Assembly (NCBI GenBank): GCA_019188255.1
Contig: JAETXT010000004.1
Span: 2,542,001-2,606,000 of the forward strand
Source: Verticillium longisporum
Taxonomy: Eukaryota; Ascomycota; Sordariomycetes; Glomerellales; Plectosphaerellaceae
Length of the DNA: 64,000 bases
Direction of reading: 5' to 3'
The notes under the pieces were generated by a model, which was given only the letters and a program-made list of their open reading frames with translations, was not told the origin of the DNA and ran no database searches. The translations under genes were made by a program, and so were the position numbers. Below are positions 33,582-42,520 of the stretch, piece after piece. The number at the start of each line of letters is the position of its first letter. The stretch's first letter is position 1.

Positions 33582-36500
33582 TTGGTTCCCATGTGTTTTC
33601 TTCGTGGCCGTAGTTCTTCCACTTAATGAGGTACTCGTCCTGGTTGTTCTTCGTTCTGTGGTCGATGATCCTTTCGACTTCATATTCGTTTGTGTCTTCT
33701 ACTTCCACGCTGGTTGCGAGTGGTGCGTTCGGTGGTGCTGGTTCCAAAAGTGCTATGTGAAAAACGGGGTGAATCTTCATGTTCTCTGGCAATGAGAGGT
33801 GGTAGTTGGTATCCGAGAGTTTCTTGAGAATTTTAAAAGGTCCTAGTTTCTTGAAGTCCAGTTTGTCGTTTGGTCGTTTGGTTTTGATGTTTCGGCGGAT
33901 AAGGTAGACGCTACCTCCCTCCTGTAAGGATGGTCCCTTCATCCTTGTTTTGTTGGCGTACGTGGTCATTCTGGTACGTACGAGCTCGAGGTCGAGCTTG
34001 ATCTGGTCCTGGATCTTGCGGATGCTGGCCGCAATGTTGGTTGCTTTTGGCGTGTCTGGTGCTTCGCGGCGTTCCGCGTAGGCTGTTGGGTTGTACCCAT
34101 AGTTGGCATAGAAGGGTGACTCCTTTGTGGACTCGCTTGGTGAGCTGTTGTATGCGAACTGTGCGATGGGTAGTAATGTGACCCAGTCATCTTGTTGGTA
34201 GTTGATATAACACCGAAGGTACTGCTCTAGAGTCTGGTTCGTTCTTTCTGTCTGTCCGTCTGTCTGCGGGTGAAAAGCCGTGGATAGCTTATGTTTGGCT
34301 CCAAGTTGAGCGATGAGTGACTTCCAGAAGTTGCTGGTGAAGAGCTTGTCTCTATCTGACACCAGTTCTTTTGGGAGTCCGTGTTGTCCCACAATGTTCC
34401 TGAGGAACACATAGGCGAGGTCTTCTGCCGTTCCTGTGGCTTTATACGGGAGAAAGTAGGAGTACTTGGTGAGTCGGTCGACGACTACTAGGATGTTGTC
34501 GTAAGAGGTCCCAGTTAAGGGTTCCTTCGATGGTGGCAGGCTGGTGATGAAGTCCAGTGAGACTGACTCCCAGGCTGCGGTTGGTACTGGTAGTGCTTTG
34601 AGTTCTCCATAGGGCCTGTGTCTCTCTGCCTTGCTTTTCTTGCAGAGGTTGCAGTTGCGGATCACTGCTGTGACGTCCTGTCTGGTTCCTTTGAAGTCGT
34701 GATGTTTTCTGAGTCGGGCGAATGTTTTCGCTACTCCTTGGTGTCCGTGGGCCTTGGCCCCGTGGACTTGTTCGATGAGCTCTGTGGTGCTCTTGGGTGG
34801 CTTGGCGGGTTTTATTCGTGTGGTGACCGCCAAGGTACGGTGGTACGGGATTAGATTTCCTTCTTTGTCGCTTGCGAGGATTGCGTTATTGTTTGGGGGT
34901 GTGGTTTGTTCGTGGTCTGAGCGTCTGCTCAAGATATCTGCCCTGCCATTCTCAGATCCTTTGCGATAGATGATGGTGAAGTTGAATTCCGAAAGGAATT
35001 CTGCCCATCTTATTTGGCGTTTGTTGAGGTCTTTGTTCGTTGTGAAGTGTGCAAGATTTTTGTGGTCGGTGTAGACCTTGACTTCGTGTCGTGCTCCGGA
35101 GAGATACGTTCTCCATTCTTTGAAGGCTTCGATGATTGCCATGAGTTCTTTGTCGTGTATCTGATAATTGAGCTCTGGTCCGTGTAGCTTCTTCGAGAAG
35201 AACGCTACTGGGTGCAGGCGTCCTTGGTCGTCCCTTTGTCCTAACTGTCCTCCAATGGCGAAGTCGGAGGCATCTGTCTCGACTTCCATGGGTTTTTCGG
35301 GGTCTATCATTCGGAGGACTGGTTCGCTGAGGACGGCATCGATAATTTGGCGAAATGCCTTTTCTTGGGGTTCGTTCCATGCGAACTCTATTTCCTTGAC
35401 CGTGAGGCTCGTCAAAGGATTGGCAGTCTTGCTGTATCCTTTTAGGAATCGTCGGTAGAAGTTGACGAAACCGAGGAATGCTCTGACGTCCTTGACGTTC
35501 TTTGGTGTAGGCCATTCCCTGATGGCTGCCACTTTGGATTTTTCCATCCTGATTTCTCCTGGGGTGATCGTATACCCTAGGAAATCTACTTCCTGTGTGT
35601 GGAACTTGGCTTTTTCTGGTTCTACTAACAGCTCGTGCTGGTGTAGTCGTGTGAGGACCTGGTGGACGTGTCCCTTGTGTTCTTCCATTGTCTTCGAGAA
35701 GATCAGAATGTCATCGAGATATACCACCACGAAGACGTCCAGGAATTCTCGCAGTACATCGTTGATCATGTTTTGGAAGGTTGCGGGGGCGTTGGTCAAT
35801 CCGAATGGCATGACCAAGTACTCGTAGTGTCCTCGTCGTGTTCGGAATGCCGTTTTCCATTCCTCTCCATCCTTGATGCGGATGAGGTTATATGCTCCTT
35901 TGAGATCGAGCGCTGTGAACCAATTGGCTCCTGCTAATGCGTCCCTGAGTTCTGATATCAGAGGCAATGGGTAGCAGTTCTTGATGGTAATGTCGTTCAA
36001 CTGTCTGTAGTCGACGCATAGTCTTTCCTTGCCATTCTTCTTTGGCACAAAGAGAATCGGGTATCCTGCTGGGGATGTCGATGGTCGGATGTATCCTTTT
36101 CTGAGGTTCTCCTTGAGATACTCGTCGAGAGTATCCATCTGTCGAGGGTTCAATCCGTAGATCTTGTTGAATCGGGGGCTCTCTCCTTCCTTGATTGGGA
36201 TTTCGTGGTCGTAGTGTGTGTGCTTAGGTAGCACCGTGTCGACTTCTTCCCTGAAGATCTTTTCGTACTTCCAGTATTCCTTGGGTACGTTCTGCAGTCT
36301 TTCTTGCTGTTCTGTTGTGAGCTCCTCCGGGGTTGTCTCCTCTGAGTTGTCCCTATTCGTGAGGGCTAGTTGGAGGTCGCTTGAGAGACCGCTCGTGGGT
36401 CTTTCCTCAGGGGCTGACGTACTCCACTGGACGCGGCCAGCTGTCCAGTCAATCTGAGGGTTCCATTGTCTGAGCCATGGGATGCCTAGGATGATTTGTT

Positions 36501-36885
36501 TTCCTCCCATGTTGGTGATGTCGAAGGTTATGTGACCTTGACGGCGAGAGATGAACACCTGGAGGGGCGCAGTCTCCGTGTTCACGATCCCTCCTCCGTA
36601 TGAGACCGCTTGTCCTTCCACCGTGCTGAGTTGATAGGGTTCCTCCTTATATTTCCATGTGATCTTATTCTTGTTGATGTATTCGGGGCTCATGTAGTTG
36701 CCCTGGGCGCCGCTGTCTAGTAGCGCGCTTGCCCATCGTCCTCCTACGTTTATTCTCACGTAGAGGTGATTCGTGCCGTGGGTTCGTTCGGCTGAGCAGA
36801 TCGCTCTTACTTCCTTCGTCGGTCGTTGTCCCTGTCCGACCGACGCTTGCCTTTTCCCGAAGGCGGCGGCGTGGTAGGTGGCCAC
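33469..36885 (-). CDS. pol: Chromovirus Pol polyprotein (PR-RT-RNaseH-IN-chromodomain)
   Basis: 1138 codons, in the -1 frame relative to gag and overlapping its end by 79 bases. Domains in order: retropepsin-like protease with LLDSGAQGNY (~56-65); reverse transcriptase with ILFVPKKNGKERLCVDYRQL, ALDLKGAYNLIRI and the catalytic VVYLDDILIFSK (~385-396); RNase H with VETDASDFAIGGQLGQ (~540) and VYTDHKNLAHF; integrase zinc domain ending CNLCKKSK (~740), catalytic Asp in SVSLDFITSLPPS, then LVSDRDKLFTSNFWKSL and HPQTDGQTERTNQT; and a C-terminal chromodomain (~1065-1110, EYEVERIIDHRTKNNQDEYL then IKWKNYGHEENTWEP). The chromodomain places it in the chromovirus branch and probably targets integration to marked chromatin, which fits its position in heterochromatin-like AT-rich DNA. 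All catalytic motifs are intact. Confidence 0.96.
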   Translation of the reverse strand: MATYHAAAFGKRQASVGQGQRPTKEVRAICSAERTHGTNHLYVRINVGGRWASALLDSGAQGNYMSPEYINKNKITWKYKEEPYQLSTVEGQAVSYGGGIVNTETAPLQVFISRRQGHITFDITNMGGKQIILGIPWLRQWNPQIDWTAGRVQWSTSAPEERPTSGLSSDLQLALTNRDNSEETTPEELTTEQQERLQNVPKEYWKYEKIFREEVDTVLPKHTHYDHEIPIKEGESPRFNKIYGLNPRQMDTLDEYLKENLRKGYIRPSTSPAGYPILFVPKKNGKERLCVDYRQLNDITIKNCYPLPLISELRDALAGANWFTALDLKGAYNLIRIKDGEEWKTAFRTRRGHYEYLVMPFGLTNAPATFQNMINDVLREFLDVFVVVYLDDILIFSKTMEEHKGHVHQVLTRLHQHELLVEPEKAKFHTQEVDFLGYTITPGEIRMEKSKVAAIREWPTPKNVKDVRAFLGFVNFYRRFLKGYSKTANPLTSLTVKEIEFAWNEPQEKAFRQIIDAVLSEPVLRMIDPEKPMEVETDASDFAIGGQLGQRDDQGRLHPVAFFSKKLHGPELNYQIHDKELMAIIEAFKEWRTYLSGARHEVKVYTDHKNLAHFTTNKDLNKRQIRWAEFLSEFNFTIIYRKGSENGRADILSRRSDHEQTTPPNNNAILASDKEGNLIPYHRTLAVTTRIKPAKPPKSTTELIEQVHGAKAHGHQGVAKTFARLRKHHDFKGTRQDVTAVIRNCNLCKKSKAERHRPYGELKALPVPTAAWESVSLDFITSLPPSKEPLTGTSYDNILVVVDRLTKYSYFLPYKATGTAEDLAYVFLRNIVGQHGLPKELVSDRDKLFTSNFWKSLIAQLGAKHKLSTAFHPQTDGQTERTNQTLEQYLRCYINYQQDDWVTLLPIAQFAYNSSPSESTKESPFYANYGYNPTAYAERREAPDTPKATNIAASIRKIQDQIKLDLELVRTRMTTYANKTRMKGPSLQEGGSVYLIRRNIKTKRPNDKLDFKKLGPFKILKKLSDTNYHLSLPENMKIHPVFHIALLEPAPPNAPLATSVEVEDTNEYEVERIIDHRTKNNQDEYLIKWKNYGHEENTWEPIKNLNCPQLLRQFHQHQTPPATPPNPKRANPRRKSPP

Positions 36886-38749
36886 GTTGTGTTTAGATTG
36901 CTTGGGTCGAGGTTGTCGTCGTCCTTATAATGGACCCTGAAGAGTGGCTTCTTGACGTGTTTCATACGGTGAAGCCTCCAATCTCTGGCCTTGGCCATAT
37001 AGTGCTTTATGCACGCGTCATTATCGCAGTCCTCCCATCTGGCATGGTCTTGGTAGCATTTGTCGTGATAAGCGGGGTCTGGTCGGAACGTGAGCCGACC
37101 TTGACTGTATTCGTCCATGTGTAGGATCCATTTGCGACTTTCCTGTTCGAACTCTACCGTTACTCGTGGCTCGGTCCAGTGGTTGCGCGGGAGAAACCGG
37201 TGCGCGGCTTTCTCTTTGAAATGATATTCGCAGTCGTCGTAGACACATTCGGGCCAAAACAACTGATAGTGTTGTTCGTGGGCGTGGTGGAGTGCTGGAT
37301 GGTCTCCTACCATGAGTCGTACGTTTTCTTTCGTGCTTTCTTGCTTTCGGGCGCTGGCCTTCCATGGCTTGGTCCCGTAGTAGATGAGTTCGTCCCACGG
37401 TACAAGGGGATCGTAATCCTCACTAGGGTTGCTAACGGCGTAGGTCTGTGTTGGGATGTGGAGTTGAAGTTGTCCCAACGGGGGTTCCTCCTCCTGGCTT
37501 GCTTGCGTGTATTCGTCCCATTCCTCGTTGCTCATAAGTCCAACGTGGAGTGCGGCCTGTGGTTCCGGGTGAGCTTGTTCATAAGCCCTTTCTTCGTCTG
37601 TATCGATTTCCTGGGTCTCCGGCGTTACTTGCTGGGCCCATTTCTGAATTCGTCTTTCCTTCCTGGTGGTGACCATCATGGCCAGGGTTCTTTGTCCCGT
37701 AGGTGCCCTGGGGAACCATCCATTCTGTTCCTTACTGTCCTTGTGGGTCAGGCAATCATCCTGGTAACAGAAGGTCCAGTTAGTTTTGGCATGGTCCTGG
37801 TGTTGAGTATGGTTGAGCTGTCGTTCGTTTACGGGTTTCCAGGGCTTCTTAGGTTGCCGGCATTCTCGAGCCATATGCCCGTTTTTGCCGCAGTTGTAGC
37901 ATTTCATGTCCTTGAGATCCTTCGGTTTGCCATGTCTGGTATTGTCGAGCTCCATGGGTCCTGCATGGGTGGTCTGTCCCAAGCCGTGCTGACGCGGGGT
38001 TTGTCGTGCTGGTACTTGCGTCCTTGATTGGATCGGTGGTGGGGAATGCGAGGGTTCCATGGTCCTATAGCGGGCTTTCGTCCCTTTTCTATTCTGCGTT
38101 CGTACTGGCGATCGTCGATTTTGACGGCCATGGCGATGTACTCGGTGAGGGTTTCGGGTCTATCCTCCCGGATGAGGTCGTCCTTGACGGCGTCTTTGAG
38201 TCCTTCGTAGAAACGGGCCATGAGAGCGGACTCTGTCCAATCGAGTCGACTGGCTAAGAGTCGAAACTCCGTGGCGTACTTAGTGGCTGGCCCGGTCTGT
38301 TTGAGCTGAAGGATTTTTCTTTCGTTTTGTCGTTCCTCGTCCACGTCCCCAAACGCTCCTTTAATGGCTTCTTCGAATGCGTTCATACCTGCGTAGATGT
38401 CCTGGGTGGCCTGCTTCATATCTTCTTTCTTGGTGTGGGTGGAATAGTCCCTAATGAAGGGTTCGAACCAGTGCAAGGCGTCCCCTTTGAGGTAAGAGGA
38501 GGCGTTGGCGACCTTCTCGCCCCAGTACTTAAGTTGGCCCTCATTGGCTTTGTGGTACTGGCGTACCTGGGTGATGAAAGACTGAAGTGCCCTAGGGTTG
38601 CCGTCGAATGACTGAGGGGGAAGAGCCTTCATGCTCGTTCCGCCTTGAAGTTGTTGCATTGAGGCTCGGAGCTGTTCGTTCTCCGAACGGAGCTCCTGGA
38701 TCATAGCGGCCAAGTTGCTGGCGCTGTTTCCGACGCTGTTGGTGGACAT
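36807..38749 (-). CDS. gag: Chromovirus Gag
   Basis: Starts at ATG 38749-38747 (MSTNSVGNSASNLAAMIQEL) 64 bp inside the 5' LTR border. The capsid-like part includes FDGNPRALQSFITQVRQYH, YLKGDALHWFEPFI and FGDVDEERQNERKILQLKQT, typical of gypsy Gag. The first frame stops near 37904; the sequence continues from about 37956 in the next frame as PMELDNTRHGKPKDLKDMKC, then YNCGKNGHMARECRQP, a CX2CX4HX4C nucleocapsid knuckle. One extra C at 37956-37958 (CCC on the minus strand) would join both parts into ~647 residues, so the break is probably an error or a recent mutation. After the knuckle there is a long, acidic, His/Trp-rich region of ~290 residues up to the stop at 36807, unusually long for a Gag tail. 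Confidence 0.9.
36852..36858 (-). promoter_or_regulatory. Candidate -1 ribosomal frameshift site GGGAAAA
   Basis: In the gag frame the minus strand reads TCG GGA AAA GGC, so the heptamer is G GGA AAA, of the X XXY YYZ form. A -1 slip puts ribosomes on AGG CAA GCG..., exactly the pol frame, which stays open while gag stops 45 bases further on. Position and direction both fit a programmed frameshift. Confidence 0.7.
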
Positions 38750-38801
38750 TGTTCCTGTGGTAAGTATTGCTCAGTGTCACAAGGTAAACCTACTGAACAA
38801 G

Positions 38802-38810
38802 AGTGATCAA
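38802..38810 (-). other. Candidate self-priming primer-binding site
   Basis: Just inside the 5' LTR (two bases after it) the minus strand reads TTGATCACT, complementary over 9 nt to AGTGATCAA within the same LTR (38966-38958, minus strand). That LTR stretch lies about 45 nt downstream of a TATATAA (39015-39009, minus strand), where an RNA 5' end is plausible. Tf1/sushi-type elements prime reverse transcription from their own RNA 5' end. No tRNA-type primer site was recognised. Confidence 0.45.
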
Positions 38811-38812
38811 AA

Positions 38813-39265
38813 TGTTACGACCTGGCAGCTTCCGAAGGGGGAACACTGTCAGAGGGTTGGGGTTGCTGTTTGCAGAAGCTTAGGTTGTGACTCTGAGACG
38901 ATGTGGTGTCGTAAGGCGTTGCGCACTCGTTACAATGGATACAAGGTAAGACTTAGATTGATCACTGTCGTGAGAAAGAATGTATCTACAAGTCCAGAAT
39001 GTCCGTCCTTATATACCTGCCATCTTGTCCTTGTTGTGTTAGGTGGTGAGCTCATGTTGGATGGCTCACTGTTATGTCGTGATCCTGTTATGTTGGATCA
39101 CGGCTCACGGCGATCCAGGCATAACAGTGATCCTTAGCCCTGGATCACTGTTCCTGGTGATCCCGTCACGTGACCTAGCCTTGGCGAGCCTTATCTTATC
39201 AGTGACCCTGGATCCTCTGACGTGGGGCTTGTCTGCGGCCGGTTGTTCGACCCGTGCTCGTTACA
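38813..39265 (-). repeat. 5' LTR of the chromovirus
   Basis: 453 bp, matching 32400-32852 except for one C/T. It drives gag-pol; on the minus strand a TATATAA lies at 39015-39009. The same nested hairpin and GTGATCC repeats are present. Confidence 0.96.
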
Positions 39266-40257
39266 CTTAGGTATTTATACCTATCCTATTATTAATAGAA
39301 CTAAATATCCCTATATATATAACGCTAACCCTATATATTACTATTAATATCCTTATACGATTAAGCCTATAGGACCTTAAGAGAGCTATATCTAGACTAT
39401 ATTATTTACTTAATAATATCTATAGTAACTATTTAACTATATATATAGGAGATCCCTTATTAGCCTATAAAGGTAATAGGGTTTTATTCTATATAATCTA
39501 AGGTAAGGCTTAAAGAGTTATAGCTAACCCTATAATAAGATAGATTATTTAACTAGAATAACTACTTATAGAGCTTAGCCTACGTTATTAGTAGGATAGT
39601 AAAAACGATTAAGAGGATCTAGAGTTAATACCTAGACCTAATATACTTCTATTATTATATATAATTCTATCCTTAGAAAATAACTTAGAGGCTTAAGCTT
39701 AAGCTTAACCCTATCCTTATTGCCTATTAGCCCTCTATAATTAACCTAGTAATATTAGCTTAATCTATTATTATAGCTAATTCCTTATTTCGATTATTTC
39801 ATTCTCTATAACTCTATAATCGTCTCTATAATATAACTACTTTTCTAATAGCTTAATCTATTATTATAACTAATTCTTCGTTATTATAATTTATCTCCTA
39901 TAATACCTCGTCTAATTCTACTTATATAACTATTTCTATAACGATTTAGTCTATTATTATAACTGATTCTTTATTACTATTAATTCTTTATTACGATAGC
40001 TTAGTATCTATAATATAATATCTAATTCTATAATATAGCTATTTCTTTTTAACGACTTAGCTTATTATTACGACTAATTCCTTATTACTACTAGAACGTC
40101 TTCTATAATTAATTTCTTAATTTAGTAATTCTTTAATAGATAGCTATTATCGGCTCTTATCTTAATTATTAGAGATTACTATATAACCTATTATTATAAC
40201 CGGTCTTCTCTTTATAATTAATCCTACGTCTATACTTTCTTCTTTTTATTTAAGCTA
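39266..40257. repeat. RIP-mutated AT-rich DNA
   Basis: AT-rich, nearly without CA or TG, like 23354-32399. Repeated motifs such as cttattattatagctaattc and ttattacgac recur between 39770 and 40200, suggesting an old short tandem structure. No gene. Confidence 0.8.
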
Positions 40258-42115
40258 ACGTAATCCACAAGCGAGTGGTTCACCCATGCGAGTGGTTCAC
40301 TTCACCCCGACCCGACAAACATTCCGAGGAAAACCTCAACCCAAACGCCGTAAATCAATTAAAATCACTCCTCCTCGTCTTTTGCAGACGATGAGATAGC
40401 TACCTGACAAGTTCTCGCGTTGTGGCCGGTCTTCCCGCATACGCTACAGCATCGTTTCTTCGGCTGGGACCACGACGCGGGACCCGGGTTCTGCAGCGTT
40501 TCCTCTTTTATCTGGATATCTACTTCCTTCTGAGCAATCTTGTCCTGTCCCTCGCCTACAGCCATGCTTCCTCCTTCCCGGAGACGTAGCTTTTGGCCCT
40601 CCGGCGTCGGCTTAGTGTAGCATTTTCCTCTCGAAGGATCATAACCTCTGACTTCAAAAGAGCGATCTGGTGCATAACACCCCGCGTCCCCTTCGCAAGA
40701 TAGTCAACAGCATCTAAAATTGACGTTGGGGAGCTTCCCTGGTGGCGTGAGATTCGCCCTTTGATGAAGTCAGTCTGGGAACCTGCCTCGAGCAGGTTAG
40801 TGGGCGTCTTAGAGACCCAAGAATCACGCTCCCCGTGGGACGTCCCCGGAGGCGTCGTCGTCCTCAACCTCACATCCAGCTTTGACAGGACTGTTTCCGG
40901 GTTATGGGGACAAGCCCCGCTCCTCGAAAGCCTCCCTGGATGTTTTTTCTGTCATTGCTTGCTGAAATGCAGCCGAAAACGCCGGGAAGAAGTCCTCTTT
41001 GCTGATGTGCGTTGTACCCGCCCTCATCCTATCCTCGATTTGCCGACCGTATGCTTTCTTTAGTGGGCCAAAACACCCAACATCGAGAGGCTGGAGTAGA
41101 TGTGACGAATGAGGAGGCATACAGAGTGTGATGATGTTGTTCTCCTTGCAGTAGAGTTCGAAGTCGACCGAGTGGTGACTTTCGTGGCCATCCAGGATCA
41201 GTAGGCGATAACCGCCCGAAGTACGGGACTTTGTATGCCTGTCAAAATGCCGAATCCATTCCAGACCAATATCATTCGTCGTCCAGCCGTTTGGAGATGT
41301 TGCGATTCTCCAGTCGCGAGAAATCGCGTCGTCCTGGTACCAGCTCGAGAGGTGGTACTTGCCCGAAACCACGATGAACGGCGGGACGGAGAAACCCAAC
41401 GCGCCAACGCCCTGGATCACCGTAACCCATTCCCGGTTGCCTGGCTGCCTCATCTTCACATTGGACCGTCTTTCCGAACTGGTCACGACCATTCCGTTGG
41501 CGATAACGCCCATCTGGAAGCCGGTCTCGTCAAAGTTGTACATGTCAGCCTCTTGGATGCCGTACTTGGCGATCATGTTATGCACGAGGCGGAACCACGC
41601 GTTTATCGCGTCCGGATCTTCGCATTGGGCCCTCTTGTAGTCGTACTTGCGAAAGAAACGCGTCCGGAGCTCTGGTTGCCGTTTGACGAAGTTTGCGGCC
41701 CAGTTCTTCCCGACGCGTGGCGCGTCACGGTCGGCAAGCAGGCGATTCGCCATATCTCCGACCTCACCCAACCGGGGAGGGTAAGATCGCGCATCTAGGT
41801 CAAGGATATATTCGACAATAGTTTTCTCTTCTAGTACTGTTAATTTGGCAGAATTGGGCGGGCTTTCGCGTCGGGAGGGTTTGCCCTTCTGGCGTCGGAG
41901 GAGCGTCGTTAAGGGGACGGTGTAGATCCTCGCAGCACTCCGGGCGCTTAGGTTCGGGTCATTGTCCATAGCTTGGATAGCAAGGAATAATTGACCTTCT
42001 TTTGAAAGAGTCTCCATCCCGGGCGGAGGTGGAATCTGTAGAATTCAGGTGTAGGTCGTGGGCCCGGGCGAAGTGAACCACTCGCTTGGGTGAACCACTC
42101 GCTTGTGGATTACGT
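40258..42115 (-). mobile_element. Fot1/pogo-like DNA transposon, copy B (inverted)
   Basis: 1858 bp, opposite in orientation to copy A, with the same terminal inverted repeats and TA flanks (40256-40257 and 42116-42117). It appears identical to copy A except for one base less in an A run (40943-40948 here, six instead of seven) and one base less in a C run (40906-40909 here, four instead of five), exactly accounting for the 2-bp length difference. It shows no RIP. Confidence 0.95.
40365..42017 (-). pseudogene. Transposase of Fot1-like copy B, frameshifted
   Basis: The same protein as in copy A from ATG 42017-42015 (METLSKEGQLFLAIQAM) through the complete DDE core (D163, D276, D312). After residue ~356 the frame is lost at the shortened A run (EKTSREAF replaces EKNIQGGF) and ends at 40902. 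The C-terminal parts (LRTTTPPGTSHGERDS onwards, and the zinc knuckle CSVCGKTGHNARTC) remain open in other frames to 40365. If the two run-length differences are sequencing errors, this copy is as intact as copy A. Confidence 0.85.
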
Positions 42116-42332
42116 TAATAGATATATATCTTTAGAGATATATTAATTATATAGAGATAAGGATATAGTTATTAACCCTCGGTTATCTAGTAATAGTAAT
42201 AGTAGGGTTACTATATATATTATAGTACCTCTTTAATAAGATAGTACTATAACCGGTAAAGGTATAATTATAAGGGTGAAAAAATAGGTAAGTAATTAGG
42301 TCGGAACTAATCGGGAGCCCTGCTATAGTTAC
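42116..42332. repeat. RIP-mutated AT-rich DNA at the right island edge
   Basis: Short AT-rich segment between Fot1-like copy B and the right direct repeat; TA-dominated, with CA and TG rare. Confidence 0.7.
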
Positions 42333-42520
42333 TAGAAATAGGAATTAATAGGAATTGCTGAAAAAGCTAGTAGAAATCGTATAAGTGATAGGGGTTCAAG
42401 TTAGTTCTTGTATTCGTTAAAAAGAGAAGCCGAGAAATGGATATCTAGTGAACCCTCAATACTGCATGCCCTCGCCCGACGCATACCCTCATAGTATTGC
42501 ATATCCCATCCTGTTCTCCC
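42333..42520 (+). repeat. Island-bracketing direct repeat, right copy
   Basis: Same orientation as 21014-21200. Here the left part, towards the island, carries T/A forms (gctgaaaaagctagtag against gccgaaaaagccagcag), whereas the right part keeps C/G forms (cccgacgcatac, catcctgttctccc). To the right, normal GC composition starts at once. Confidence 0.75.

Larger units (their letters stand above)
32400..39265 (-). mobile_element. Ty3/gypsy chromovirus, apparently young and nearly complete
   Basis: 6866 bp with 453-bp direct LTRs (32400-32852 and 38813-39265) that begin TG and end CA and differ at one seen position (C/T within the ccatc/ttgtcc segment). Coding is on the minus strand: gag (38749-36807), then pol (36885-33469) with protease, RT, RNase H, integrase and chromodomain. 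A polypurine tract lies next to the 3' LTR. GC content is normal with no RIP, in contrast with the flanks. A plus-strand, spliced gene lies between pol and the 3' LTR. The 5-base flanks (atagc and cttag) are not identical, so no target duplication is visible. Confidence 0.96.

Noticed and set aside
37179..38027. 282-codon plus-strand open frame opposite gag
   Set aside because: Shadow of gag in the opposite strand; hydrophobic without conserved motifs, and no splice or promoter logic, unlike the antisense gene at 32954-33581.
21494..42115. The two Fot1-like copies acting as ends of one composite transposon
   Set aside because: Each copy has its own complete terminal repeats and TA duplication, and the DNA between them is a mosaic of unrelated ages; independent insertions are simpler.
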